Part shown: piece by piece, positions 52,141-61,915 of the stretch
Numbering within the stretch: the stretch's first letter is position 1
Layout of the letters: each line of letters starts with the position of its first letter
Assembly (NCBI GenBank): GCA_012934845.2
Contig: WNNJ02003787.1
Span: 97,558-161,557, forward strand
Source: Pomphorhynchus laevis
Lineage: Eukaryota > Acanthocephala > Palaeacanthocephala > Echinorhynchida > Pomphorhynchidae
Length of the DNA: 64,000 bases
Direction: 5' to 3'
Notes under the pieces: model-generated
Databases searched by the model: none
What the model was told of the DNA's origin: nothing
Seen by the model: only the letters and a program-made list of their open reading frames with translations
Position numbers and translations under genes: made by a program

Positions 52141-53045
52141 CTAGAGCAGAAAACAGTCATGATACGATTGAATGCACCGCCATAACTTGAGGTCATCCGC
52201 AAACGCTAGGATATTGCATTTCAGTCTTAATAGCAGATCCTGAAGGAAAATGTTGAACAGTAAAAGGTCGATAACCACACCTTGAGGCACTCCGGCACAA
52301 GCATGACGTGGCGAAGAAACACTACTGTTTAGCCTCACTTGATATAACCGACCCTTCAAGAACGAACTAATCCAATGAACTACATAGGGATCAATATTGT
52401 ATTTAGCCGAAACTACTAGCAGAGTTTCATATTGTACTCGTTCAAACGCCCAGCTAAAATCAATAAAAATTGCATCGACCCACACCCATCCGCTACTGCA
52501 TCCGTCCAATTTTCACGAGCCATTATTAAATTACTGAGGCATAAACGACCAGTGCGAAATCCATGTTGAGAAGGGTGCAGAAGTTTAAATCTATTCATAT
52601 GATAAGTTATATATTTATGCACGAACCTTTCAAGACATTTACATACAACGCTTGTCAGACTTACAGGGCTATAATTGAACTGGTCTTCTCTGTTCTCTTT
52701 TATCTATATCGGAGTTATGTGAGATCGCTTCCACTGATCATGGATGCATGATGTACATAGAGACATGTTAAACATCTCTGAGAATAGGAATGCTAACAGG
52801 TGATGTAGTTTTTGAAGAATAAAAGGATGAATGTCGTCCGGCCCAGCCGACGTGTAACAAGATAATTTACGCAATTTCCGTGATACATATGCTGGAGAAA
52901 TTAATAACATATGGGAGACGAATGCCTCGTGAATTTGCACTGAACGAACGTCTGTAATTGGAGTAAGACAAATAAGATCAAAGATCACTGCTAACATACT
53001 CACAACTTCGCCAGGATCTCTCGCAATCTTACCGTCATGGGTCAA
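52141..53045 (-). pseudogene. Family B reverse transcriptase palm, broken
   Basis: Blocks are MTHDGKIARDPGEVVSML and CYTSAGPDDIHPFILQKLHH, then LHPSQHGFRTGRLCLSNLIM, VDAIFIDFSWAFERVQYETL (catalytic Asp kept; D to E at the AFD position), ACAGVPQGVVIDLLLFNIFL and CNILAFADDLKLWRCIQSYH (FADD intact). Frameshifts near 52690 and 52510 and a stop at 52141 separate them. Confidence 0.8.
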
Positions 53046-53359
53046 AAGGGAAATTGATGGAATATCTTTTCTACTTTAATTTACATAGCTCCATAAAGAC
53101 TTGGAAGAAACTTTATATCATGCCAGGATTTTCGATTCATGCTTGTGTCAGTTCAACAATTTCATGTAGTTATAGCGACAACGATACTGCGGATATTCTA
53201 GCCGAAGTGTCTGATTATTCAGAGACGATTTAAAGAGTTTATTCCGTTTTCTTAAAATTTCTATTAACTCGTCGTCAAACCATGCAGGTTTACGTTTAGC
53301 AGGGTTTTGTAAGGGTTTTAATGGAGCGACGCAGTCTGTGATATATTTGAGGGAAGCTG

Positions 53360-54150
53360 ATAACGTATCCCAATCACGGACATGGGTAATGTCACTATTG
53401 TGAGACCCATTCTAATTGCTAGCGTACGTAATAAATCTATATCCACTTTGTACCAGTTACGTTTCAGATGTTTAGTCTCGGCAGATGAGACATTGACAAG
53501 GGCACTAGAAGTAAACTTAATGACAAGATGGTCACTTCGACCTATGGGATGATCATATTGAGCTTCATGAACATCGAGTAGGGATTTACTAAGGCTAAAT
53601 CTAGCAAAGAAGAACTATGTCCCATAAACCTGGTTGCTTTAGTTACGTGTTGTATAAGAGATATATCATCAACGAGAAAGTTCCATAATTCGGTGTCCAA
53701 ATGTCATTCAGCTTGATGGCATTCGAATGGGGGTATTCCCTGCTATATTTGGAATATTTAAGTCACCGAAGGATAAAATTGGACGAGTTTATGAGATCAG
53801 TAAGATGCTCAATTAAACTTGGTGTTAAACAAGATGAGCGTTGGGCACGATAGCATACACAAATGGTCATGATGTCGTCACCTGTTTCTATCATTGAAGA
53901 AAGTAACTCCATTCGTTCGACGCAATATGACATGGAGTTCCTTACGATAATTCTGTTAGCGACGTAAAAGGCAACTCCACCACCTCGGCATTTATCATGT
54001 CGATCTGTTCTAAATAATGAGAAGCCTGGGATGGCAACATGAGCATCACTAATCCCAATGTGAAGCCAAGTTTCAGTAATTGCAAAAGTCAACATATTAC
54101 TGTGAGATAAATAACAACTAAATCATCCAACTTCAAGACTAAGCTGCGAA
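53360..54150 (-). pseudogene. Family B AP-endonuclease domain, broken
   Basis: The frame 54095-53763 reads NMLTFAITETWLHIGISDAH (Glu motif), PGFSLFRTDRHDKCRGGGVA, FYVANRIIVRNSM and TICVCYRAQRSS. It ends at NFILR, where the family has a GDFN-type motif. Further degenerate blocks (to about 53360) include the region of SDH: HPIGRSDHLVIKF can be read at about 53560-53520. Stops and frameshifts are frequent. Confidence 0.65.
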
Positions 54151-54202
54151 CTTTTTAGAACATGCAATTTTCAGGGGATGTCTACTACTATTCTTTGAAG
54201 TC

Positions 54203-54812
54203 TTATGCAGGACACCATGGAATGAAATTAAGTATCCTAAGACGTACACTGTTAGTACTTAGGATTAACGTCTCCCAATGTACAAATGGACGTCGTCGGA
54301 CCACCTGAAAATTTCGGATACAGAGGTCATTTTCTCCTTTTTGACGCCTGCCGTTTCTCTTTTTTAGCGATAGATAGTTGTCCGCACTCCTCAACCGACA
54401 GATCCTTATATATTCGCACAGAATTACCCATTAGTCTATAAGCTCTACTAAGGATGATATTAGCTTGATCATTGGATGCACAGACCAATCGAAGCAATCT
54501 ATTTCTACCGTTCTCATACTTTTTACCAATTTTATGAAGGGTCAATACCTCCAAGGATGCTGCTAAATGTTCTTCTCCATCTAGAAAAATACTAGACAAG
54601 GTCTTTCTTACTGAAAGAACATCGTCATTCACACGTTTTTGGGAAATGACAGATTTGGACTCATTGATATTAGCAAAAATCACGCATCTTAATCTGTTTA
54701 GGTTAGGCCTCGTCCCTCTTATGTTATTCGAACGTGCGGGCCGGTCAGGTTGCTGCGCCGGATAACTATCCGCAGGAGCGACTATACTCCAATGTGCACA
54801 TTTTATTGACAT
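54203..54812 (-). CDS. Family B ORF1
   Basis: It starts MSIKCAHWSIVAPADSYPAQ, then LNRLRCVIFANINESKSVIS, VNDDVLSVRKTLSSIFLDGE, HLAASLEVLTLHKIGKKYEN, RNRLLRLVCASNDQANIILS and IYKDLSVEECGQLSIAKKEK. A frameshift at about 54340 gives GRRQKGENDLCIRNFQVVRR and RPFVHW. The RCVIFxN start, RRM-like middle and GExDLCIRNF end match the other ORF1s here. There is no zinc finger in this copy. Confidence 0.7.
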
Positions 54813-54830
54813 TATTTAAATTGAGGCTAT

Positions 54831-55333
54831 ATCTAACTTCAACTGCATTCTGGAATTCGTGAATAGAGATAAATGCATATTCATATATTTAACTGGTAGA
54901 GTAGATATCCATGTAGATTCTCCTGTTCCTGTTGACAGTAACAGCGCAAAATCCTTCAAACGAAATATATTTTGTTTCGAAATATACATTCATATATTAA
55001 TATATTATCATACATTATAAAGTCTTAATGTATTATTTGGAGTACAAGACAAAGACATCGAGTTCGACAATCCGTTCACAAAATAAAGCAAGCGCAAAAT
55101 AATTACACTGGGTTAGTGTGCTTACATATTCGTTGGCCGTTACTCATCGTTATCCTCAATTATTAGCGTAGTCCCGATACCCTAGTTGATAATTATGTTT
55201 TTTATTTCTTATCTCAGAGTATATTATGCCAATTAACTGAATATTCTTTAAATTATTAAATGATCATTAATATACTCTTATTTAATCTATATTTTTTCAG
55301 ATAACTAATTTGATTAAGTAGTATTTATTCCGG
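54831..55333. other. Region upstream of the LST8-like gene
   Basis: About 500 bp of moderately AT-rich DNA between the B element and the first exon. It must hold whatever promoter the gene uses, but I recognise no TATA box or initiator with confidence. CTGTTCCTGTTGACAGTAACAG at about 54924 contains a short imperfect inverted repeat. Confidence 0.4.
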
Positions 55334-58300
55334 ATGTCCGATACCGAAGATCTAGATGATAGCATTATATTGCTAAGTTCCGGCTTTGATCGTGATATCA
55401 GGTTATGGGATATTTCGAAAGGATATTGTAAAGACATGCAAACTATACCCAAAGAGGTGTTGAATATATTTTTATTTACACATTCTAGACCGTATTTTTA
55501 GCATATAATTGTAAACTGTCTTGCAATCAATACGGAAAAGCATATATTTGCAGCAGGAAGTATTTTTCATATACGCTTTGCTTCCTGTTTCTTTAATTTT
55601 TTCACACTACAAATGAGTATTTTTATCAAACTCTTAATTCCGAACTATAATTCACGATAATTTTTCCGTAAAAGCTCAATTCAATTTACAAAGCTAATAC
55701 ATTTGATAAAAACATTATTTTTAATATCAAAAGTTTCAGCCTTGCTAATTTCAATTAAAATAACATGACAAAAGTTTATGAGCATTTATTATTAAGTTAA
55801 TATAATTATAATTTTTATAATTGAAGCTTTTGGTTTGCCTACGATCATAAGCTTTGGATTATGACCGAAAGGATAAAATCTCCGATGCAGGCGAACGAAA
55901 TAAGGTTCCTTCGCGATGTGGCCGATCTTAGCCGCAGAGATAAGGTAAGAAATTCGGTCATCCGGGATGGACTCATAGTAAAGTCGCTGCTTCTCCCACC
56001 GCATAGTTGAGGTGGCAGAACACGTTTTTATGATGTCTAGGGATCGCCTTCCTCGGAAGGTTTCTCAGGCCGGACTCTCTAGAAAGAGACCTCGATCCTG
56101 GTCTGTCGCTCAGGATCGCGATGCCTGGAGTAGTTTGGCTCGTGCACTGCCTCCACGACCCGACACCCGGACTAGTGGATAACAGTAAAAAAATTTGTAC
56201 TTTTATTTTTTTTCTTGTCGAGAAATTGTTGTTGCTATAAATAATAATAGTTTCTCAAACAAAGCGCGTCGTTTTGCGATAAAAGTATGTACGGAAATAT
56301 AATTCGACTTGTGTTTTTAATTAAAAATTAAGTTATTTATATTTGAATAATAATGTTTAATATTTGTAATAATAATATTTAATTATTATTTTCACAATAA
56401 AATTTTATTCGCAATAAAGAAAAAAAACATTGATACATGTTCTGTTAAAATACTTCTTCCACCCTCAGTCCAAAATCGATAAAGTGACATGTCCGTTCCT
56501 CAGGACTTCTGGTGCTGGTCAGGGTCACGGGCGTTCCATTCCCTTAATCGCGGCGCGCGTAAACATTTGGATGGGGCACGAGCTAACGATACGCTGAAAC
56601 TTGTACGAAAGTCATTAATAACATCGCATAGTCACATCGATGCACCTTGAAAATCTTTCTTGCCGACGACTAGCAAATTCGTCGCGGACGTACCAACTCC
56701 ATTAATAGCAGTAAGGACAAATAAAATAAAGCAGCTCTGTTCTATCTCATTAATTCTTTCGTCGTATTTCGCCCGTTTGCGGTCCTCGTGATATTCGAAA
56801 GCTGCGTTGACCGATTTGGATTGGTATGATGGAGCATGATCATTGAACACACAGACATCGACAAATGTCCGCTCCAATATCAAAATTACTCCAATTTTGT
56901 AATGGTCTTTAAAAAGACCATTACACACTATGTCCAGCCGAGCTTCTGGGTCTATTGTGGTTGTGGAACGTGCGAACGACGCGTTCTCAGAAAAAGGAAG
57001 CAACACATGATCAATACCGACTCCAGAAAAGACACTCGTTAGCGCTATCACAACACGCTGAAGAGGATAATTCATATGTGAATTCAGTAAACATTAAAAA
57101 TCCCACAGAAATGTTACTTTCCGCGTGATGTGAAAATTTTCGCTTGTCCTATTCTAAATTTACAATAATTAATTATTAAAATTATATAATATATTATATA
57201 ATAAATTATATAATAAATAATTATATTATATATTTTATAATTATATAATTATAAAATTATTATAATTATTTTTTTTCAAAATTGCATATTTAGTTGATGC
57301 TGCAAATGAAACGAATGAAGGTTCTTTCATTCGTTTAGCACTACCTTAATTCCAAATGATATTTGCAATAAAGGTAGTGCACCCAGAAGCGTATTCTGGA
57401 ATGCACCGTAAAATCATTTAATTATCATTTTAGCAAGCAAATATATACCCAGTTACTCTGCTTGTCTCGTTACGACATATTAACTTCTTTTCAAAGTATG
57501 TCGTAACTTCTCTCTCAACTTAATTATTAAAGTTCGTCTTTAAGTTCGAGCACAAAAGCTCAATACATGAGCGTCCATCATATGTAAAACAAATGATAAA
57601 ACAAAATTCAAGTTTATTCAATAAACTATCCAAATTCAGGCAATTTTTCCTTCAAGATTATCTGTCTCTATGAGTTTTTGAATTGATTGACTTTAGTCAG
57701 ACTTTACCTTGTCTCGGACAACGCTATATTTCTATTGTGTCTGCCCTTATATTAGAGCGTAAAAATATGTTGATGAATCAATTATACTGTAATTTAATAG
57801 AAAAATAATTTTAATTTCATAAAATTATATTTTTAATAATGCTTTTTATTTTAAGTTTATAATTATAAACACTAATATGATATTTATAATTAAGTTATAT
57901 TCATCCTTCTTAGAATTTAAATTTTAGTAGATAACATCATTTCATGTGATATTATATTATTTATAATACGAAAGAATTGCCTTTATTTTTTACTCTTTTG
58001 TTATTACACACGAACATGAAAGTTTAAATCTGCATTCTTTCTTACAGCCTTCGTTATAAAGATTAACCCGGAATGCGCCTACCGCAGCCGCCTAGCCCCG
58101 AATGTGACGTTTCTATCTTAGTCGACATCCGGTTAAGCTTCCCGACGAAGGTTGTAAAAAGAATGCAGATTTAAACTTTCCTTCTCATGTGTAATACTGA
58201 AAAAGTAAAGTTAATTCTTTCATATTTATTAACCTCACCATTACTTGCATTATAATATTATATTATAATTCTATATTATTATAATTCTACACAAAATGCG

Positions 58301-60849
58301 TGTAGTGACATTTCTGAGTAATGTGGAACCGCAGGTTGGTCGTTTTCCACAAACCTGCGGAAAATATTAAAATTTTTAACACACCACTGTAATCTATTAT
58401 CGCTTTATAGACAACAAAAAGATCAAAATAACAAATTAAGAATACTATTATGATAATATTCTTATTCAGAATTATCAAAATAGCATATTTAGCCGATGCT
58501 GCAATTGTAATCTTCAATTGAAATCTTTGTAAATGTTAAAAACAATAATGATTTATGAACCTAAAGCAATTAAAATTCATCTGTTAATTGTTGTTTATTT
58601 AGCGTCAAGTGCCGTCTTGATATATAGTTTACAATCGAAATCTGAATTTTTCGGTAATCTTCTTTGTGTGCTAGATGGGTTTACGAGCACTAATATTCTT
58701 TGCGTTGGATTTCGTGATTATTTGCTCTATTGCGGCACGGAAGACGGTGGAACTTTTATTTGGAATTGCTCGTGTGTATTCTTAATTTTGGGAATTTGTA
58801 GTTTGTAAATATTTTAAATATTCGACCTGAAATTCTTCTGGTTGTCGCACGATATTATCCTCACAGGTATTGTTCCTATTCTTGATAAAGCAGGACGCTA
58901 CTAATCAGTCTGGGTGGGTCTCATCAGCTGATGACACAGACCTACATTTCACGTTTCGACCCTTACTGCATAATATACATAAATGTATACCTTTATAAAA
59001 TAATATACAAAAATATATATCAACACCGTGGAGCAGCTAGACTAGTGGATGTATAAACGTCCTGAGTTTGAATCCAATCAGCACCAGTGCACGGAGTAAG
59101 CAAATAATAAGGGTCGAAACGTGGAATGTAGGTCTGGGTCAGCAGCTGATGATACACTCCCAGGCAGATTAGTAGCGTCCTGCTGTATCAAGAATAGGAA
59201 CAATACCTGTGAGGATAATGTTTAAAGTTGTTCAAAGATATTATACTCATTTACTCCGTACATTGGTACTGATCGGATTCCAACTTAGCAGGTCTGCATA
59301 GCGCTTCCAACGTTACATCTACTAAGCTCGCTGCTCCCGTGGTGTAGGTATACATTTCTCTATATTACTTTTGGTGGGGGAGATCTCATTTTAACGAGTT
59401 ATTGAAACCTACCTTGTTTTTCATGCTGCCAGTCGCGATGAATGTTTTTAATTTAACTTGATTTCATCTGTGAGCTGAAATTTTTCTGATTGTGGTACGA
59501 CATTATTCTCACATGTATTGTTCCCATTTTTGATAGGACACTACTAATCAGCCTGATCTCATCCGATGCTGACTAAGACCTACATTTCACGTTTGATCCT
59601 TATTGTCTGCTTACTGCGTACACTGATGCTGATTGGATTTGAACTGATGACGTGCATTTCGCGATTTAGCGTTACATACACTAGGCTGGCTGCTCTAGTG
59701 GTGTTCAAAGCCGATAGGCAGTAAGCAGATAATAATGTGAGCTGAAATTATTATGATTGTGGCACGATATTATCTTCACAGGTATTGCTCCTATTCCTAA
59801 TACGGCAGGACGCTTATAATCCGCCTGGGTGGTTCTCATTAGCTGCTGACCCAGACCTACATTTCACGTTTCGACCCTAATTATATGCTTACTCCAACAC
59901 TGGTGCTGATTGCATTTGAACTCAGGACGTTTGTATCGCGCTTCCAACGTTACATCCACTAAGCTGCCTGCTTCAGTGATATAGATTTCACAAATAAAAC
60001 AGTATATTGTTGGCTCGGGCCCCAGGTTCGCTAAGACTGTAGACAGTTTATATCAACAAAATAGAACAAGATTAACAATTAGCAACATCTCCTAATTATT
60101 TATTTAAGAAGAGAGAGTTAAATTAAAAGTTTTGAATATTTTTAATTTTCAATTATTAAATGCTTATATAATCTTGAAAAACTTAACTTGAAATCAGGTG
60201 TAATTTAATTGGCATTGCATATAAATTCATTTCTAACCTTTTATGTGGCTCTGTAAGCAAAATTTGTATAAAATATTAAGATGAAATGAATATTATTTAT
60301 GTGCCCCATATTGCTTTCATATTTAAATCTTTTAAATTTCACAATCACTTTCTGTGTTCTTTCTGTGCTAATCCTTTTAAATACTGTGTCAAATACTTTT
60401 AAAGTGAAATTTAAATCAGTTTTACATATTTTACTTGCTTATTTTTCAAGTTTAGCAATTTGTGCAATTTACCCCTTTCAATTGTAAGCACTAATAAGTT
60501 TAAGCACTCAATCAACACAATTGCCTTACATCCGAACAAGGTATTGATTTTTACATTGAATTTACGATATGCTTGAGATATGGAAGAAAGAAATGTTTAT
60601 TGGTGACTCAGACGGTGTGATCATTCAACTCGATATTGTCAATAATTCCATTATATGTTCTATTGTAAGTTCTATTTGTAATGTCTTGGATATTTCGATA
60701 AAATCATTTTCTTCTAAATGAAATCTATTTTGGATTTGTTTTCGTTTCGGTGTGATAAGAAACCATCTGGAAAACACGGGCAGGATTATTCCATACATTC
60801 AATCGATATTAACCAGTTTGCATCCATGCTGGCTTGTGTATCCTCGTCG
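55334..60849 (+). CDS. LST8: LST8-like WD40 protein, split by tiny and swollen introns (partial)
   Basis: WD40 TOR-complex subunit, recognised from spliced exons. Exon 1 55334-55456 (MSDTEDLDDSIILLSSGFDR, DIRLWDISKGYC); exon 2 55502-55559 (IVNCLAINTEKHIFAAG); exon 3 58603-58653 (SSAVLIYSLQSKSEFF); exon 4 58675 to 58771 or 58775 (DGFTSTNILCVGFRDYLLYC, GTEDGGTFIWN); tentative 60456-60483; 60505-60540 (HSINTIALHPNK); 60587-60664 (KEMFIGDSDGVIIQLDIVNN); 60784-60849 (SIHSIDINQFASMLACVSSS). Order and spacing follow LST8 blades 1-5 (for example GDQSGAIHIWDL and SAHIDPDASYMAA in the family). Splice sites are GT-AG and phases agree. The final blades were not found. LST8 binds the TOR kinase domain. 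Confidence 0.75.
55855..56185 (+). mobile_element. RTE/L1-like non-LTR C-terminal fragment
   Basis: Two + frames give MQANEIRFLRDVADLSRRDK and VRNSVIRDGLIVKSLLL, then after a shift MSRDRLPRKVSQAGLSRKRP and WSSLARALPPRPDTRTSG. RTE-like ORF2 proteins end with a pattern of the type E-M-R-x-L-R-x-x-x-G-x-T-R-x-D-x-x-R-N, later GHVxRM-x-x-x-R-x-P-R. GC content is far above the neighbouring DNA. It is truncated, with one frameshift. Confidence 0.6.
56632..57075 (-). pseudogene. Family D RLE domain fragment in intron
   Basis: The 147-codon minus-strand frame reads LLPFSENASFARSTTTIDPE, ARLDIVCNGLFKDHYK, ILERTFVDVCVFNDHAPSYQ, DRKRAKYDERINEIEQSCFI and AINGVGTSATNLLVVGKKDF. The family core is present. 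An extra segment (KDHYKIGVILI) replaces the usual short GFWGG-type turn; it coincides with a perfect palindrome GTAATGGTCTTT/AAAGACCATTAC. The frame is open, but the protein is truncated at both ends. Confidence 0.75.
57295..57520. repeat. Cluster of three stem-loops
   Basis: AAACGAATGAA with TTCATTCGTTT (about 57311-57338), GCACTACCTT with AAGGTAGTGC (about 57340-57390), and GTTACGACATA with TATGTCGTAAC (about 57470-57508) are perfect inverted repeats of 10-11 bp. They may be remnants of small foldback elements. No gene is seen. Confidence 0.5.
57960..58235. mobile_element. Foldback/MITE-like element with long inverted repeats
   Basis: A near-perfect arm AAAGTTTAAATCTGCATTCT and CCTTCGT (58020-58055) is mirrored by ACGAAGG and AGAATGCAGATTTAAACTTT (58145-58180). 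Weaker pairing extends outward through TATTACACA/TGTGTAATA to GAAAGAATT/AATTCTTTC. The total arm is about 85 bp with a GC-rich centre of about 85 bp. No transposase is encoded. It sits in the intron before exon 3. Confidence 0.7.
58323..58360 (+). other. Stem-loop with possible pseudoknot
   Basis: CCGCAGGTT (58329-58337) pairs with AACCTGCGG (58352-58360). GTGGAA just before the stem (58323-58328) pairs with TTCCAC in the loop (58345-58350). It lies in the intron before exon 3. Any function is unknown. Confidence 0.4.
58776..60504 (+). other. Second swollen intron region of the LST8-like gene
   Basis: It lies between exon 4 (ending TGT or two codon positions earlier) and exon 60505-60540. 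It is filled mainly by SINE copies (58835-60000) and AT-rich DNA. A 28-nt exon at 60456-60483, flanked by TTTAG and GTAAGC, may split it, leaving a 21-nt intron 60484-60504. Confidence 0.5.
58835..60000. mobile_element. Cluster of tRNA-derived SINE copies in both orientations
   Basis: At least four copies. A minus-strand 3' half lies at about 58835-58975. A plus copy follows at about 59000-59225, with A-box-like GACTAGTGGATG and B box GAGTTTGAATCC. Next are a minus head fragment at 59235-59380, a minus copy at about 59475-59725 and another at about 59728-60000. All share ACCTACATTTCACGTTT, the TACATC(C/T)ACTA head block and the GGTATTGTTCCTATTC tail. The first two form an inverted pair. Confidence 0.75.
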
Positions 60850-61309
60850 GTAATACCTTGTATCAAAACAATTTATGTTTAGAAATGATTTTGATTCATT
60901 ATTTAAACTTTTTAATTTTTGAAGTAGGTTTTTACAAATAGAGCATTATTTTTATATTTCGCTATCTAGGAAAATATACAATTTTATCAAAATCTCTGAA
61001 TGAATGGCGTGTTCGCTAAATCTAAGGTTCGTATTTCCGCTATTACGAATATTGACCCTATCATAAGATGATTTTGATAAGTAGTAATGATTTAAACGAA
61101 AAATATATTCTACGGCGAATCAATATTCACCGTAGAATATATTTCCCAATTAACTGTTGGGAAAACCAACCGAATTTTCCCAATACAGCGAATCAATAGT
61201 GCCAACCGACTTAATAAAATGAAACTTCAAAAAATGTGAACAAGTTATTAGACTCAACTATTTTGCTAATAGTTGAACTTTAAAATGTCAATTATTAAAA
61301 TGCTTACTT
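60850..61309 (+). other. Possible further LST8-like sequence and hairpin
   Basis: After GTAATACC at 60850 a plausible next exon begins at 60970 (ENIQFYQNL, comparable to the family's GNCYVWNL) but meets TGA at 60997-60999. It is unclear whether this is the end, a misread junction or a pseudogene lesion. A perfect 15-bp stem (61101-61115 with 61130-61144) follows. I see no later WD blade. Confidence 0.35.
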
Positions 61310-61440
61310 CTAATCCGATCTAAACAATTTAAGAAATTTATCTATTTGACTTTAGCTGTGTTTTTAGTTAGTGGACTTGTAAGCGTGCAGTTGGCACGCA
61401 TTTGACACTTTAAATTAAATTATCTTTAATAAATTAAATA
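61310..61440 (+). mobile_element. Family A 3' terminal fragment
   Basis: TTATCTATTTGACTTTAGC and GTGGACTTGTAAGC are followed by hairpin GCGTGC (61383-61388), loop, GCACGC (61394-61399), then CATTTGACACTTTAAATT. It matches the tail at 20360-20410. Only about 130 bp remain. Confidence 0.75.
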
Positions 61441-61597
61441 TAAGTTGTTCTAAAATGTGAATTTTAACAGTCATTAAATTGTTAATTTTAATAATCATTA
61501 AATAGTTTATTTTTAAACTATTATTATTAAACTCCATTCAATTACCAAAAATAAATGGTATTTTATTTTTAGATTAAAAATTACCGTACCGCTAGCA

Positions 61598-61915
61598 ATT
61601 CACTTAACAACTAACTATACTACTAATTCACTGATAGTGAGACTATTATGAGTATACTTTCGCGCTAATATTATGTATTAATTACTTTAATTTTTTTAAT
61701 TTAACTATTATTTTTAAATAGTTTTACTGAAACGGAGAAAATTATTTTAATTTACGGCTAAAATCAGATTTATTATTAAACGTTTAATTTGATTCTTTAT
61801 GGATAAAACATGTTTCTTATGCGAGATAACAAAACGATAATAGGGCGAGATAACTTATTAATTCTCCTTAATAAAATGACAATTTTATTTTTATTATTTA
61901 TTAATAAAAAGTGAT
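61598..61915. repeat. Long direct repeat R2, left copy
   Basis: It starts TAGCAATTCACTTAACAAC and includes TTTCGCGCTAATATTATG and TTTACGGCTAAAATCAGATT. It is repeated at 62828-63136 with small indels. No coding sequence. It may be a non-autonomous element or a segmental duplication. Confidence 0.8.

Larger units (their letters stand above)
51306..54830 (-). mobile_element. Family B CR1-like element, ORF1 to 3' end
   Basis: The minus strand reads ORF1 (54812-54203), endonuclease (54150-53360), linker (53300-53050), RT (53045-52140), thumb and C-terminus (52095-51379), and a 3' UTR with AGCCGTGCAGCT (51326-51337). Several frameshifts and stops are present. It is close kin of the truncated copy at 9185-10958, with which it shares long stretches. 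Its 3' end abuts the family D fragment. Confidence 0.85.
55560..58602 (+). other. Swollen intron of the LST8-like gene
   Basis: From GTATTTTTC after exon 2 to TTTATTTAG before exon 3, about 3.04 kb. It contains an RTE-like scrap, a family D fragment, a long inverted-repeat element and several hairpins, all noted separately. The codon split across it (A then CG) keeps the frame. Confidence 0.65.

Noticed and set aside
57160-57260. Telomere-like or origin-like AT repeats
   Set aside because: Simple TATAAT/ATTATA low-complexity sequence; no telomeric unit or defined origin motif.
58533-58808. Single 91-codon gene reading through 58654-58674
   Set aside because: The frame does read through, but family alignment places five extra residues before the D-G; removing the GT-AG 21-nt segment gives the expected spacing. 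The first 23 codons precede the splice acceptor and match nothing.
60299-60487. 62-codon hydrophobic frame suggesting a membrane protein
   Set aside because: AT-rich intronic sequence rich in Phe, Leu and Ile; its end overlaps a plausible LST8 exon in another frame.
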